From assembly GCA_025093985.1 (NCBI GenBank), contig JACAAK010000002.1, positions 1,612,001-1,676,000 on the forward strand: a stretch of DNA of 64,000 bases, in the 5' to 3' direction. Within the stretch, counting starts at the first letter, position 1, and every line of letters begins with the position of its first letter. Below are positions 33,515 to 45,556 of the stretch, piece by piece. This stretch comes from Calvatia gigantea. Its lineage: Eukaryota; Basidiomycota; Agaricomycetes; Agaricales; Lycoperdaceae. Made by a program: the position numbers and the translations under genes. Below the pieces are notes generated by a model. The model saw only the letters and a list, made by a program, of their open reading frames with translations. It searched no databases and was not told where the DNA came from.

Positions 33515-35178
33515 CTAAAACTCTTCTCCCCGCTCCAGGCTCTCGTGCACGCACCACGCAACATGCTGTTGCTCGCACCAAAGCATGAGTAAGCACCTTC
33601 TCATGTAGTGAACCCACGAGTCGACTGGCCACGCCCTTCCAACCTTGTTTAGATTATCCAAGTTGACGCCAGTTTCAGTATCTATACCCAAACATAGCTT
33701 GTCCAACGTTTCCCGCCATGCCGCTTCATTCTCTGGGGAGACTGCTTCTCGATTGCCCAGCACCGTATCTCGCCATACTCGAACAATCTCATGCTCCTCG
33801 TGAGGAGGCATGATCCTTTCCAGAGTAACGGAGTGGTACAAACGAAGAGCAGTGATAAAGCGAAATGATGGATGAGCAGGTTCTGGTGTCGAATGTATTG
33901 TCCAGTCGCTAGAGCGTGGTCTGTGAGCAGCTGGCATCTTCAGCGGAACCAAATTCATACCCCCAGTATGCCTCTCTCCTCAATAGATCTTCCATCCATT
34001 TTCCAATATTCCCTCTCTTAGCAAAAAGCCTCAGCGTACGCCACTGGACATCCGCCTCACAGTCAATGCGGCCATCTTCCAAGGCATCTGTGGACAGATA
34101 ATTAACGAATCCATATTCGGTGAATAGTGTCCGATTTGAATGTGCTCCGTATTTCAGAAATATCTCTTCTCCAGGGCGCAGAGTCTTATCCTTGGGTGAT
34201 AGTAGAATGAAGTCATCTCCCATAGATCTGGATGATGCCTGATTAAACTTCTCGGCATGGGATGGTTGTGGAAAGGCATGCGCGAGGTGGTCCGTGTGAT
34301 TGGCAAAATCCAGGATAGGACACATAGTCATGTTGTTTGGGTCACTGCGTGTGGGGCAGAGTCTGTGATAGATGCATCGTGTGTTCACTATCCAGATTGA
34401 TCAGCGTCCCAACTTACAACCCAAGAGTTGAGAGCAACCCGCCATTTAGCCATGCCCATAGGAATTCCAGCTCTGTCGTTATCGAGTTCAGCGGTTGGAG
34501 CTTGCGCCCTCGCGTCTTTGCGGTCGCTAGTAATGTTGGATTGTCTCGCTGGTGGACATCAGTGCAGGTTGTGGTGTGCTACTCTGAAGGTCAAAATGCC
34601 CTTAACTGACCAAGTACCGGGCAACTCGCTCCCAGTCTGAGCGAAAGCGGGCCGCCACCTGCTCTAAGGTGTCCAGCACGCCCTTTGGTATGTGTTCGAG
34701 CAGATCGTGTCCTATCTCGAGATCTTCTCGTTCCGTAAGGGGATCTCGGGGTCGGATGAGCCATGTGAGCGGGTGCGCGTCGAAATCCGATGGCAGAATA
34801 GAGATGTAAGGTCCAAAATTTTTGTCTTTTGAGACATCACTTGAGGACTCGGGTCGGTGAAGTAACAAGTGTAGAGACATGATTTGGGTCGCCGCCAGCT
34901 TTGGCCGAGCTTTTGGATATAATCCGACGAGCGTTCGGATATTCATCAATGCTTTCGCTGGGACTTTGAATAACGTTGTTGAAGGAGGTATCTCCCTCAA
35001 CGCAAAAAGGCCATAACCAGTGCCTAAACCGACCAGTCATAAGTTCATACCCCCATGGCCTTTTGTCCTAATTCTTGCCTGGAGTGTTCTTGGCCTCAAC
35101 GAGCATGTCACTATTATCCATACCCTTTTCGCCAAGCCATTCAAGAAGAGCGGACCACAGCGGATGGACATCTGACAT
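33515..35178 (-). CDS. SET-domain protein, Rubisco LSMT/SETD-like
   Basis: This is a probable protein lysine (or histidine) methyltransferase of the split-SET class. The N-terminus reads MSDVHPLWSALLEWLGEKG, then GTGYGLFALREIPPSTTLFKVP, the start of the SET core. The middle is LDTLEQVAARFRSDWERVARYL and WAWLN-VNTRCIYH. The SET core closes with MTMCPILDFANHTDH, where the NH pair is the usual cofactor contact. Next come LRPGEEIFLKYGAHSNRTLFTEYGF and the substrate-binding C-terminal part (DWTIHSTPEPAHPSFRFITALRLYH), ending LERGEEF. The start at 35178 is preferred; an in-frame ATG at 35289 exists. The intron at 35024-35078 begins with GC, and the one after WAWLN may as well. The frame is otherwise intact. 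Confidence 0.85.
35024..35078 (-). other. GC-AG intron in the SET-domain gene
   Basis: On the minus strand the exon ends ACTCCAG, the intron starts gcaagaattag and ends GTTTAG, and the next exon reads GCACTGGTTATGGCC. The intron contains an in-frame TAG, so it must be removed. The join KNTPG-TGYGLFALREIP recovers the SET start. The length is 55 nt. Confidence 0.72.
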
Positions 35179-35438
35179 CCCGAATCCCTTCCCTAAGATA
35201 AATCGACTGGATGAGGAGGGAGTGGCGGCCGGCTCACGATTATTAAAAAGATATGAGGCCTGGGAACTGTTCGAATGACCAAATTCCAATGTTAAGCGTC
35301 AATCACGCGTTCCATTACTGATCTATTCTTACAGAATTGCCGAGCTGGGAGCCTAGGGAAGCATATGGACCCGAATGTGATATATTTTCCCTCCAAACTT
35401 CCTACAAAGGACACCCAATCCTTATCATTATCATCGCC

Positions 35439-36580
35439 ATGTCCGTTTTCAATGCTACCCGTCTCATTGGAAAGACTGTTCTTGTCACTGGCGCCAGCAG
35501 TGGTATCGGCGCTGTCAGTAACCGTTTCCCCTGTCCTGGATTATTCGCTGATCAGCCTTGTTCAATAGGCAACAGCAGTCCTATTTGCCAAGGTACCAGG
35601 GCAAATCCGCCGTTACTGAGGATACCATTAACTATGTAATAGGCTGGGTCCAACGTCATCCTCGTCGCTCGTCGAGAGGAGCTCCTCAAACAAGTAGCCG
35701 AGCAATGTGTCACCGCCCACAAAGATTCCGGCCTAGCACAGGGCGGAAAATTTGCAGCTATTCAACTCGATGTCTCCGATAAGACACAAGTCGCGGGTTT
35801 CTGGGATAAAGTACCCAACCATCTGCGCGACTGTCGACATCCTCGGTGAGAATCGTCCCTGATTCGCCTGCTAAACTTATCACTGACTCGCACGACCCTC
35901 CACAGTCAACAACGCTGGTTTTGTGTTAGGTATGGAGCATGTAGGTGATATTAAAGATGGTGATATCGAGGCAATGTTCGCAACCAATGTCTTTGGCCTG
36001 ATTTCGGTGACCCAACTTCTCGTGAGGGGTAAATTAGTCCGTTTATTTCCATTTTGCAAGTGCAATTGACGGACGGAACGATTAGAATTCAAGAGGAAGC
36101 AAGCCGGCCACGTCATCAACCTTGGATCTGTTGCTGGCGCAGAAGCCTACGCCGGAGGTAGTATCTACACTGCGACCAAGCATGCCGTCCATGCATTCAC
36201 GGGATCGTTGTTGAGGGAACTTGTCAATACGCCCATCCGGGTGACTGAAATCAATCCTGGTTAGTACAAGGTCATCCGCTCCCGCCCCCTCCCTGAGACG
36301 GTGTGCAGGTATGGTCGAGACTGAGTTCTCTATTGTCCGCTTTCGCGGTGATACCAATGCCGCGACGAAAGTTTATGAGGGTCTCCAACCGTGTGAGTGG
36401 TGCTCTACTGTTTCTCTTCAAACCTGCCTTGACTTGTCATGTCTAGTGACGGGCCAAGATATAGCGGAAGAAATTGTCTGGGCAGCATCCCGCCCTCCCC
36501 ACATCAACATCGCTGACGTCCTCATCTTTCCGGTGAATCAAGCTAGCGTTGGAATTAACTATCGCAACACCAGCAAGTAG
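35439..36580 (+). CDS. Short-chain dehydrogenase/reductase (NADP-type, YMR226C-like)
   Basis: This is a Rossmann-fold oxidoreductase. It reads MSVFNATRLIGKTVLVTGASSGIGA with the TGxxxGIG cofactor motif. Next come ATAVLFAK, AGSNVILVARREELLKQV, LDVSDKTQVAGFWDKVP, VNNAGFVLGMEHVGDI, NLGSVAGAEAYAGGSIYTATKHAV (catalytic Ser, Tyr and Lys), PIRVTEINPGMVETEFS and IAEEIVWAASRP, ending NYRNTSK. The pattern fits the 3-hydroxy-acid dehydrogenase subgroup; the substrate is inferred. Six short introns are read. Near 35831 the expected LRDVDIL-VNNAG needs one base removed (GACTGTCGAC), a +1 break just before the intron. Confidence 0.85.
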
Positions 36581-36827
36581 AAAGGCCTAACTTCCCAGAT
36601 TCCACTAACCCACCTGTTTCCTGGCTCGTCGTGTGTTACCGGTAACAGATTATCAGGAGCAGAATACAGTCGTTATGCGTCATAAATCCAAATATTGAAC
36701 GAAAGTAGGTGTGGTGTACACTGCATGCGTCTATATATGAATACAGGACCGAAGATATTAAGGATATATCAGTCATCGAACTCAGGATTCACAATCCACG
36801 CGAAAAAAAAACCGTCATGCATTAAAG

Positions 36828-39800
36828 TTAACTCTTGCCCTTCTTTGATTTCGATCGGGTATTTCGAACGGCTGGTGTTGCCGGTTGTGGAACTGCTTCG
36901 ACATCGTCGTCGTAGACAAATTTCTTGACAACAATGTTTTCTTGAGTCAAGTCTAACAAAGGGTTCGCCGGATCTATTATGTTGCCCATTGTATCTAACC
37001 GCAAAGTCTGCAGGCAAGGTGTGTGAGTGTGAGCGGAAGTGGTAAACCCTTACACAGGAAGCTTACCTTTGCAGTTGTTGTCAGACAACCCCTCATCATC
37101 ATGCTACCTTTCGGGGGCGCCTTTGTCCCAAGTATCACCTCATCTAAGAACACTTCTGTAAATAATCCCCTGTCCCACTTCACCCTCGATTTCCCATTCA
37201 CATCTCCCTGAGTATGCTTCTGCGGAGTTTCATAGTCTTCTTCGTCGCCCGCGCCTCTTCTGTGTTTGGCCAGGGCCTCCGTACACATATCATGTGGATC
37301 ATTGGCAAATGTTGGGCTTTCATATCCCACGTCACTGGTGTATTCTCCTTCACCGTTGACAGCACTTCCTTGTCTTCTTGCTCTCCTCGCAGCTCTCTCT
37401 TCTCTCTGCCTAACTTTTTCCTCTTGTTGCCTCTGCGTGATTGTTTTAATCTTCACAGCAGGACTCTCAGGCCTTGCACCTTCCTTTCTCACAATCTCCG
37501 TCTCAAGTTTCGCCACGGCATAATGCTGATTCCGCAATGTATTGTTTACGGTGAGGGCTTTAAGTGTTGTCATGCTCATACCTGAAAAAACGTCGTCTAT
37601 GATCGGGCGGGAGGTTTGAGAAGCGTTCCCTCGGCGTCGCTGGGAAGGGCGGGTTGCGCTGGAGGGTGCGTTCGGATCGCTGCTAAACATGTCGGTTCCA
37701 GGTTGTGTTTGAGTTGGCTTGCGTAGCCGCGTTGTCCGACGTATGTTTGTTGTTTCGTTGATGGTACCTTCGGGCAAAGGAGTATGTTCAGACACAGGGG
37801 ATAGTGGGTCGATCACGAACACGAAGGGCCTGGGTGGTGGCGGGGAAGGGGAAGGAGCCGTTGCAGGAGGCAAGAAGGGAAGAGGCGATTGTTCTTTTGT
37901 TGGTGATGACACAGCCATATCTTCACCTGGCGGCAAGAACTGCTTTGTCTCGGCCTCCGAACGACCTTCTTCAGCTTCTGGCAGTGACGGTGTGGTGGGG
38001 TACCGTTCCTCTGCGACACTGGGAAGTGAGGGTACTGACGGTATTACGCGCCTGGATTTCACCACGGTTGACTTTTGTATCGTGTGAGCCACAGTTTTGG
38101 CATCAGAGGCGAGTTGATTCGTTTTCATTGTAGATGGTGTGGTAGCACGGTTAACAGGGACAGATGAGGGGGGTGCATCGAGAGTAACCTGACGCAAAGG
38201 AGTCGATCGCAAACTCGCAACAGGTACAGATTTTGAATCTAGCCGTTTGCGCTTGAGGTTTCCGACCGCTGGAGCATCGCTGCTGTTAACCATAGCTTCG
38301 CTGGAGGCAGAAGTTACACGTGGTGAGGAAGCGCAGGAATTTAAGCTGGTCTGTTTGTTCGCAGCCGGTTTGGAGAGATCCACTGCTCTGATGACCCTTT
38401 TCCCTGTTATCGTTGTTGTCTCGTTTCGTGCTCCCTAATCAGGTACGTTCGGCGTATGAATAAAACTCAAAATGTAAACGAAGACGTACCACGGGCATCC
38501 GAGACAATGACTTCTTGGAGATGCTCGCTTCGGACCTTTCTAATGAACCTGCCAGCCTCACATTTGAGGCTTTCTTCACGACTCCTCGTTCTGCGATAAG
38601 AGGGGCAGCGTTGGGTCTTGAATAGGGCTTTTTGCGCGGGATTCGACTGGTTATCTGCTTCAGTGAGGATGTTGCTACACTGCTTGGAACAGACGGCTTT
38701 TTTGATAGTGCGCCTTCCTCCGTGTTTAGATGTGATTTCGGCCCTGCAACTAAGGGAAAAGGAAGTTTAGCCGGTTGTGACATTGTTGCGATTCCCTGAA
38801 AGTCCGTTCCCGCATTGACCCCGGTTGCTTTAGGTTCACCCAGTCGAGATTTCCTTGAACTCTGTGGACGTCCTTTCGTTTCGTCGTTAGCGGGGGGTAC
38901 AACAAAGATTCTCCGAGCAGGACTTGAATCTGCTTTTAGAGACATATTCAAGACGGGCATGGTTTGGCCGGTAAATATATTGACAGGAGCAGGAGTACCC
39001 GTTTGCATCTGTGATAGCTTTTGCGGGGAAACGTGCCCTTCTGCGACGGCTTGTTCGAGAGGTATTCTTCGCGCAGGTGTGCGGGAAGAGTCATCTTTTG
39101 AAACGGGCTGTAATCGTAATTTGGATGCGGAATGCGGAATATGGGATCTCCTGGGGGTGACTGGTAGTCGTACGGGGCTCGAGAAACGAGCCGTTTGAAC
39201 CGGGATAAGTAGCTCAGTATCTGGGCGCTGGGTAGTTTGTCTTGCTGGAGAGTCGGGCTGTATTTCCAAAGGTGTTACTTGCGTTGATACCGGTGATGTC
39301 GGGGCTTCCGCTGATTGCTCAGGGTTAGCAGGTGACCCTGCTGTTTGTGCTGAGGGAACGAGGCTGACCAAAAGATCCACTGAATTTGGAGACAGGGAGC
39401 CCAGCTCTCTCCCAAATTCTCGTCGAATAGGTGATCTTGAATAGCGTCGTTGAAGTTTCACGTTCAACGATTCCTCGTTTGCTTTGAACGAACTCCCAGT
39501 GGTTGGCCTGGTCTCTGGGTCACCATCATACGTGGAAGGTGATAGTGCACGTTCCTTCCCTTTTCTGTTTTTCCGAGTTGTAGCCGAACGGGGTGTAGAC
39601 TGTGCAGGCGAGGCTTCTACATCGGAGTTACTAGCGGCCAAGTAGTTGAGGATATGCGGGGTTGCGCTTTTTCTGGGCCGTGCAGATCGCCGCAGAGGCG
39701 TGTGAGGAGAAGCCGGTCGCCAAGGGTGTTGTTTGAGTCCCAAAGTCCAAGATGTGATCACTGAGAGGTCGAGCACCAGATTCAGGTCCCTCCAACCGAC

Positions 39801-40742
39801 CGGCCATGACTTGACCAGAATCGGTACCCCCGCCCTCCTGCTGATTTACATGTGTCGGAGCATTAATTCCAGGCTCATCATCCTGGATGTCAACGAGGAT
39901 ATCCACACGGCCTTGGAATAACTGCATAGTTTTTGGCGATTCAGCGTGAGCCGGAGTGGCAGCGGTTTCTGAGAACGAGAAAGGGCTCGAAGGAAGTTGG
40001 AATGGATTTGCTGGTTGTGTAGATAGAGGAATGAGAGGCTCCAATCGATCATCGAAAGTCATTAGGTCCGGTTCACTCTCAACTTGCGAAGTAGACCGAG
40101 GGGCGGTGAATTGGGGTGCCGTCCCAGGTGAGAAAATGCCAGGCGCAACCGGCACCGCTTCCTGTTCTCTAGAAAAACCCACTTCATCCTGTCCACCAGC
40201 TTCCGTCTCTGTTTCGTCGACATCACCGGGCGTGGGTAGGGGCACTGGGCTGGGAGGAGGCGAAGGGTTGTCAATGGCCCGTAGCAGTCGACTGGCCAGT
40301 GCAGATGATGGCTCTGCGAGTACTATTAGCGGATTGAATGACCACATAGTGGGATGTGCTCACCATCATCATCAGGAAAGTGACTTGCTGGCGGTGTCCC
40401 TACACTCAGCCTTCCATCACTTCCGTCTTCCAGTTGGTCCTCGTTAAGTCCAACCAGCCTTTCCACATACACGATTTCGTCGGAACCTGCAGAAGTAATT
40501 GGAGACGATGGCCTCGACCTGTGGCTCGATTCTTCGACGATGTCACGCGAGGAAGTGTCATGAGTGTGGTCAAGCTGTAGATCAGGAACTGCTACAACCG
40601 CTGCAAATCGCTTCTCTGGTGATTTGAACGGACCAAAGTATATCCTTGTAGTATCTTCGCTATATTCGTCGTTTGATGCATCGGAAGTGTCGGGAGTTGA
40701 AGGTCGAGCGCTTTCCTGCATAATCATGACGGTGTCCAACAT
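36828..40742 (-). CDS. Large, mostly disordered protein with conserved C-terminal block
   Basis: There is no known domain. It is about 1,200 residues, rich in Ser, Pro, Thr and charged clusters. The N-terminus has MLDTVMIMQESARPSTPDTS and TTRIYFGPFKSPEKRF. The middle has TPLRRSARPRKSATPHILNYLAA and many SP/TP sites, which would suit cell-cycle kinase control. A helical, coiled-coil-like basic stretch (RQQEEKVRQREERAARRARR) follows. The C-terminal part looks conserved: VKWDRGLFTEVFLDEVILG, then after an intron TLRLDTMGNIIDPANPL and VVKKFVYDDDVEAVPQP, ending RSKSKKGKS. Two introns near 40340 and 38435 separate long exons. The frame slips by +1 at about 39724-39726 (a CCC run). A nuclear scaffold role is a guess. 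Confidence 0.65.
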
Positions 40743-42055
40743 TCCCCTGTATCTTGTGTATCAATAGCTGAGCTGCATCCAAAACCCTTGCGACATACAC
40801 AGATTTTATGACATCAAAGCCCGAAGCAACTTTCCTCGTTGTAGAAGATTAAACTTCTTGTTTCAATCTGATGACCGTGAGCAAAGATATGACGGATTGA
40901 GTGTTCCCAGGACCTTCAACGCGTTGTTTGAACACGCTGGAATAGGCGGTCATGTGACTTAATGATGATGATGAACTCTGCATTTATACACCGCAGCAAG
41001 CAAACTCACTGCTAAGCGTTAAGACGCGGTGGACGTAGACTAGGTTAGCTAAGTAACTACACCCTCTCGTAGTCTATACAATAAATGTAGTCCTGAGTAA
41101 TATGTGACTTAATGTGCGGGGTGACCAGTGAACGTATCCTCTGGCATTGGATGCATTTGAGTTATAACCAGAGAGACCCCACCTAGAGTGCAAGGCAGGG
41201 TAGCAATTGCAAACAGCCTCCTAGGCAAGCAGTGATCCCTCTTGGATCTGGAAAGGAAGCGGATATCGATCCACTCGGTTTTTGAAGTTTGAATTTGGAC
41301 AAGACTTCAGCTTGAAGCCCGAAGTTTTGAGGCCGAGGCCTTGAGGTTTGGGGTGAAATGGTGCAGAAAATAATGCGACACCACTGATAATCATCGAACA
41401 CACGAGTCGGATGGATGACGACCACATTTGACTGACATTAATCTTTGTCAACCATTCAAGCAGCCAGCACGACCCTGACTCTTGACCATGCAGGGTCCGA
41501 ACTGCCGTTCCTTAGGTTTGCTGTAACGTCAAGTGATTTCATGTCGTCCTCGGACTTCATCGACACCAGGTAAACCTGGTGGTTGCCGTTGGAGCGTTGC
41601 AGCGGTGGGCCAAAGTTTCTATCTTACTGGACGTCTCTTTTTTTTGTTTTGTTTTGGGACATCTAATTGAGCCAGGTCGTTCATCCGAGAAGGGAGAAAT
41701 AAAAATGAGTGGGTGAAACGAAATACCACAGGTCACTCTCCTCCTTGGAGTCCTCCTACGATATGATTTTGGTGATAGTACGGTATTAGATGGCAAAACA
41801 CGTGCTTGTGCGTTCTCCCAGAACCCCCAGATGGTTTGCGTCGACGCCGGAGATCAAACATCAAGTTAGCCAATGGTTGAAGTTTGAGCGCTTGGGCGTT
41901 CAAGAACGCCAACTCACCCTTCGACAACGCCTCCTTCCTCCAGCTGACCTCCGCTGAGTGATCTTGGCATTGATACACTCTATCCGTGGCCAAGAAAAGC
42001 GTAATTCTCACCATTATTCGTGATCTGGACCTCTCAGGGAAATTGCACCTCTTGG
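40743..42055. other. Intergenic, no gene seen
   Basis: About 1.3 kb with only short open frames, none resembling a protein. It is the divergent upstream region of the disordered-protein gene and the alpha/beta hydrolase gene. A long T run (TTTTTTTTGTTTTGTTTTG) lies at about 41638-41656. Confidence 0.45.
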
Positions 42056-43858
42056 ATGAACGCTCTGTTCAGCTTATACGGACTAGGTATCATGGCCACT
42101 GTCTTCTCCATTGCCAGCAGCAAATTTCCCAGCTACAATACAACCATTCACTTTCCAAAAAGTCCCGTAACTATCCTTGTGCGCAAGAGCAACAATGACG
42201 ACGGTTCAGAACAACGTTCACTTCGGGAGCTGGTGGAGACGAAAGTTGCAAGTGTATTTAAAGACTTCAAGCCTTTATGGTGGCTGTTCAAGTGAGTAAT
42301 GACCCGAATATGCACAGACACCAACGACTCAACCTCATCAGCGGGCATCTCCAAACCATTTATTGTGTGTTGGGTGATTTCTCGAAGCAAGAGAAACTTT
42401 GGTATAATCGGTAAGTTGGTCACCCCTGTTGTTTGGGGTAGCAATTCAGGGAAGGATAGGATGTACCTAACCCTCGCGGATGGCGGCACCCTGTAAGTCG
42501 AGAAAGCACGTCTACATGGTGACGTTAAGTATAATGAGACGCCCTTTTCAGCGGCCTTGATTTTGCCCCTGCAGACTCCAAAACCAACCCGCATCTGAAG
42601 GATGACACACCCGTTGTCGTTGTTCAACATGGCTTGACTGGAGGTGTGGGCCACGTCATCCGTTGCCGCTTTCTCAAATTTCTTATGGTAATGCCAAGGG
42701 TCGTATGAGCCATATGTTCGAGCAATCCTTAGTCGAGTCGTTTTGCCAAAGGAAAAAGGAGGGTTGGGGTATCGTGCAGTGGTCATTAACTTCCGAGGAT
42801 GTGGGTTTCGGTTCCTTTCGACGATTATTTCCAGTGGGATTTTTCACATAACTGACGGTTGTTTGATGCAGGCGCCGGTGTTCCTATGACCAGTCAACGA
42901 TTCTATTCTGCTGGACACACGGACGATACTCGTAATGCACTATTATATATCGCCAATCGATTCCCAAGGGCGCCATTATTGGCTCTAGGATTCTCGCTTG
43001 GCTCAAACGTAATCACGAGATATTTGGGAGAGGAACAGACGAATGCTCGATTCCATGCCGCATGCGCCCTGGCTTGTGTAGGTCTCCTGGTGAACCCTCA
43101 CATTCCCAGGTTGCTAACCAGAATCACGCGATTATCTAGCCTTGGGACCTAGAAGATAATAATTATAGGTAGGAACCTGGTCATATCTCTGTTGGAATTG
43201 TTTGCCTGATTCTGGTCACCGAAGACTACTTAATTCTTTCTTCGGGAAACACATCTACTCGAAAGGGATGGGTGGCAATCTGCAAAATTTGCTCAAACGG
43301 CATTATAAAGCCCTATCCCTTGATCCTGACCATTTCGTAGGTCAGGCAGCCGCTAAAGCTATTGCCCTCAAGAACCCTACCCTCGAGGAATTTGATGAAA
43401 CCTTTACCAGAATTGCGGGCGGTCCCCCTCCCGACTTCCCATTCCCATCCTCGCGCGAGTATTATCAATGCATGTCGACCCACCAAATTATAAAGGACAT
43501 TCGGGTTCCATACCTTGCTATCAATGCAGCAGACGATCCCATCATCCGGCGTGTACCTGTGGACGGTGGAGGTAATTCTTTTGTTGTGATGGGGCTCACT
43601 TCGGGAGGTGGTCATCTTGGTTGGTTCCAAGCTGGTGGGAAGGATTACGTCGACCGATGGACGACACAACCAATGCTAGAATGGTTGAGACTAATGGGAG
43701 ATGATGTAGTGCACAACCCCAAGGGAAGAAAAGTATTTGTTGATGAGGAAGGTTGGCTGAGGGAGGAAGGGCAACCACATTTGGGCTGCCGTGAATTATT
43801 TGAGGAAAGCATGATTGACGGGACTGGGAGCGAAGCGGGGATCTTGCAAGGGTTGTGA
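42056..43858 (+). CDS. Alpha/beta hydrolase of the EMB8/YheT family
   Basis: This is a lipid- or ester-directed serine hydrolase similar to yeast Eht1/Eeb1/YMR210W. It reads MNALFSLYGLGIMATVFSIA, FKDFKPLWWLFK-SGHLQTIYCVLGDFS, YLTLADGGTLGLDFAPAD, VVVQHGLTGGSYEPYVRAIL, YRAVVINFRGCAGVPMTSQRFYSAGHTDD, then the nucleophile elbow LLALGFSLGSNVITRYLGE (GFSLGS). Next are ACALACPWDLED, YSKGMGGNLQNLLKRH, VPYLAINAADDPI (catalytic Asp region) and SGGGHLGWFQ (catalytic His). It has about seven introns, all GT-AG, and no frame break. The YMR210W/Eht1 group contains acyltransferase and monoacylglycerol lipase activities; which one applies here is not shown. Confidence 0.87.
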
Positions 43859-43935
43859 GATATTAGAACGTGGAGAGGCATAGCTTATGGATGCGTAGTG
43901 CCATGTGTGACATATGGTATATGGTGGCGATAGGA

Positions 43936-44976
43936 TCAGTCACTATCGCTGAATATTACCCCTTCTTCTTCTTGCTCCTCCGACTGTGCCCTCTCGTACT
44001 GGCTAGCATCTACGGAAATTGTACCTTCTTCCATCAAACTCTCGTCCTCGAGGTGTCTGTTACGTTCAAATAGCTGTCGTCCTGAGAACAAGTTTTTGTC
44101 AACATGTCAATCCCTGGGATGGAAATGATACTAACCAGTCAGCCTCGTTGCGAGCCTCTTATATTCCTCGCGTTCTTTGGGAGTCAGCGCCTTTAGTTTC
44201 TCTTCCTCTTCCGCCAACTTCTTTTGTGCCGTTTCTTTATCGAATCTGACTTTCCACCCTCTGAACGACTCGACAGTCACTGGGGTACCTCGTGTCCGCG
44301 CTGTTTCGGCCTTGGATAGTGTGAGCAAGGGAACGAGTCTCCAGCTAGGAACATGATCATGCCTCAAGCTCTAAACGTTCCTTCTCCTGTTCTTCCTTTT
44401 TACGCCTTATAATCCGTTCCCTAAGAAGTGTCGATAATTGCTCTCGAAGATGGGAAACAAGAGTAAAGGTCATAGCCATCCCAACGTTTTCTTCACCCTT
44501 GTTGCAATTACTAATTGGCATTGCGCGCGCACGCAGTCAACGTACCACGTCTCGTAGTACTTTGAGAAGTTGATCGATCTCTCCACTACTGATCTCTGTG
44601 TCGACGGGTTCCAAGGAGAGCTCCGGCATCGATTGGGGGTAGTCGTCGGTGTAACGCACTCTCAACATGATTTTGACTGGCTTATTTCCGTGATGACGAT
44701 ATTGTTACATGGGAAAAAAGATTTGGCAACGCACGAGGCTCGGCATCCTCCTGAGTCTCTTCAGGTTCTACGTAGATCTGGACGTCGGTGTCGGAGTGTC
44801 CTTGCAGTAATCTCAGTGCTATAGTAAGCGTCGCAAGTGAATTCCAGGATACAAACTTGTGAGCTCTGTAGGGTAAATAGCTTCCAAAACCTATCAGTAC
44901 GTTAAGATCACATAAATTTGTGGGACATGAAGGTGGGGCGAACCTCCAATTCCTCAGTAAGGATGTCGGAGGACAT
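43936..44976 (-). CDS. RWD-domain protein, Gir2/RWDD1-like
   Basis: This is the partner type of DRG/Rbg2 GTPases (DFRP2), acting with Gcn1 on ribosomes. The RWD domain starts MSSDILTEELEVLEAIYPTEL and carries the family's YPxxxP loop as DDYPQSMPELSLEP. It continues EISSGEIDQLLKVL and NVGMAMTFTLVSHLREQLS. A coiled-coil segment follows (RERIIRRKKEEQEKERLE), then GTPVTVESFRGWKVRFDKE, LTPKEREEYKRLATRLTGRQLFER and an acidic tail ending VIFSDSD. Four introns are read. Its end lies 78 bp from the convergent hydrolase gene. Confidence 0.85.
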
Positions 44977-45087
44977 GGCTATACGAGCAAGTTGACAGAT
45001 GATCTTAGATCTGTTCGTACTCAATCATCTGAGATCACGTGATTTATTTATTTCGGGACGGGGAATGCCGTAAATGACCAGCAACAC

Positions 45088-45556
45088 TTACTTCTGCTTT
45101 TTTGGCGCGGTCCACAACGTGTCTCCCACTTGACGAATGTCGTCATTCAAACTCTTTTCCTTCTGTCGCCTCGCGTCATTGCCTATGCAATCGAGTCCTC
45201 CTTTTGCTTTTAGAACAGGCATACGCTGTTTCTCGAATGTGACTTCTCCGCGGCCATTGGCCTTGACTTCCCAGTTCCCGAAGGTTGCCAACAGTGCTGA
45301 AGTTCCTAATTCGAAGGCACAAACATGGATCAAACAGTCAGAGCGGGGCAGGTCCGAAATTGCTCGCTTCCCCTTGCTAAATCCGTATTCCGGTGTGCAA
45401 TCTGTTATAAAGTTGCGGTTTCATGTTCTAATATGACCGTCAGGGCGTACCGTCACTGTTAGGGATAAAGGGGGCGTAGCCGAATCGTTGAGGGTGCTCG
45501 ATGGCATCCTTTCTCGGAACAGAGTCAAGCTACAACTGAGGATGACGGAGAGACAT
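45088..45556 (-). CDS. Small uncharacterised protein with early in-frame TAG
   Basis: The C-terminal exon reads TPEYGFSKGKRAISDLPRSD, CLIHVCAFELGTSALLATFG, WEVKANGRGEVTFEKQRMPV, LNDDIRQVGDTLWTAPKKQK. A 49-nt intron (gtacgccc...TAACAG) joins it to DAIEHPQRFGYAPFIPNSD. Upstream in the same frame is MSLRHPQL, then TAG at 45530-45532, then LDSVPRKDAIEH. The real start may lie in another exon, or the TAG may be a C-to-T change from CAG. No family is recognised. Confidence 0.5.

Noticed and set aside
43080..43250. Apparent breaks in the EMB8-like hydrolase around ACALAC
   Set aside because: Two ordinary GT-AG introns join AC-PWDLEDNNY and R-LLNSFFGKH in frame.
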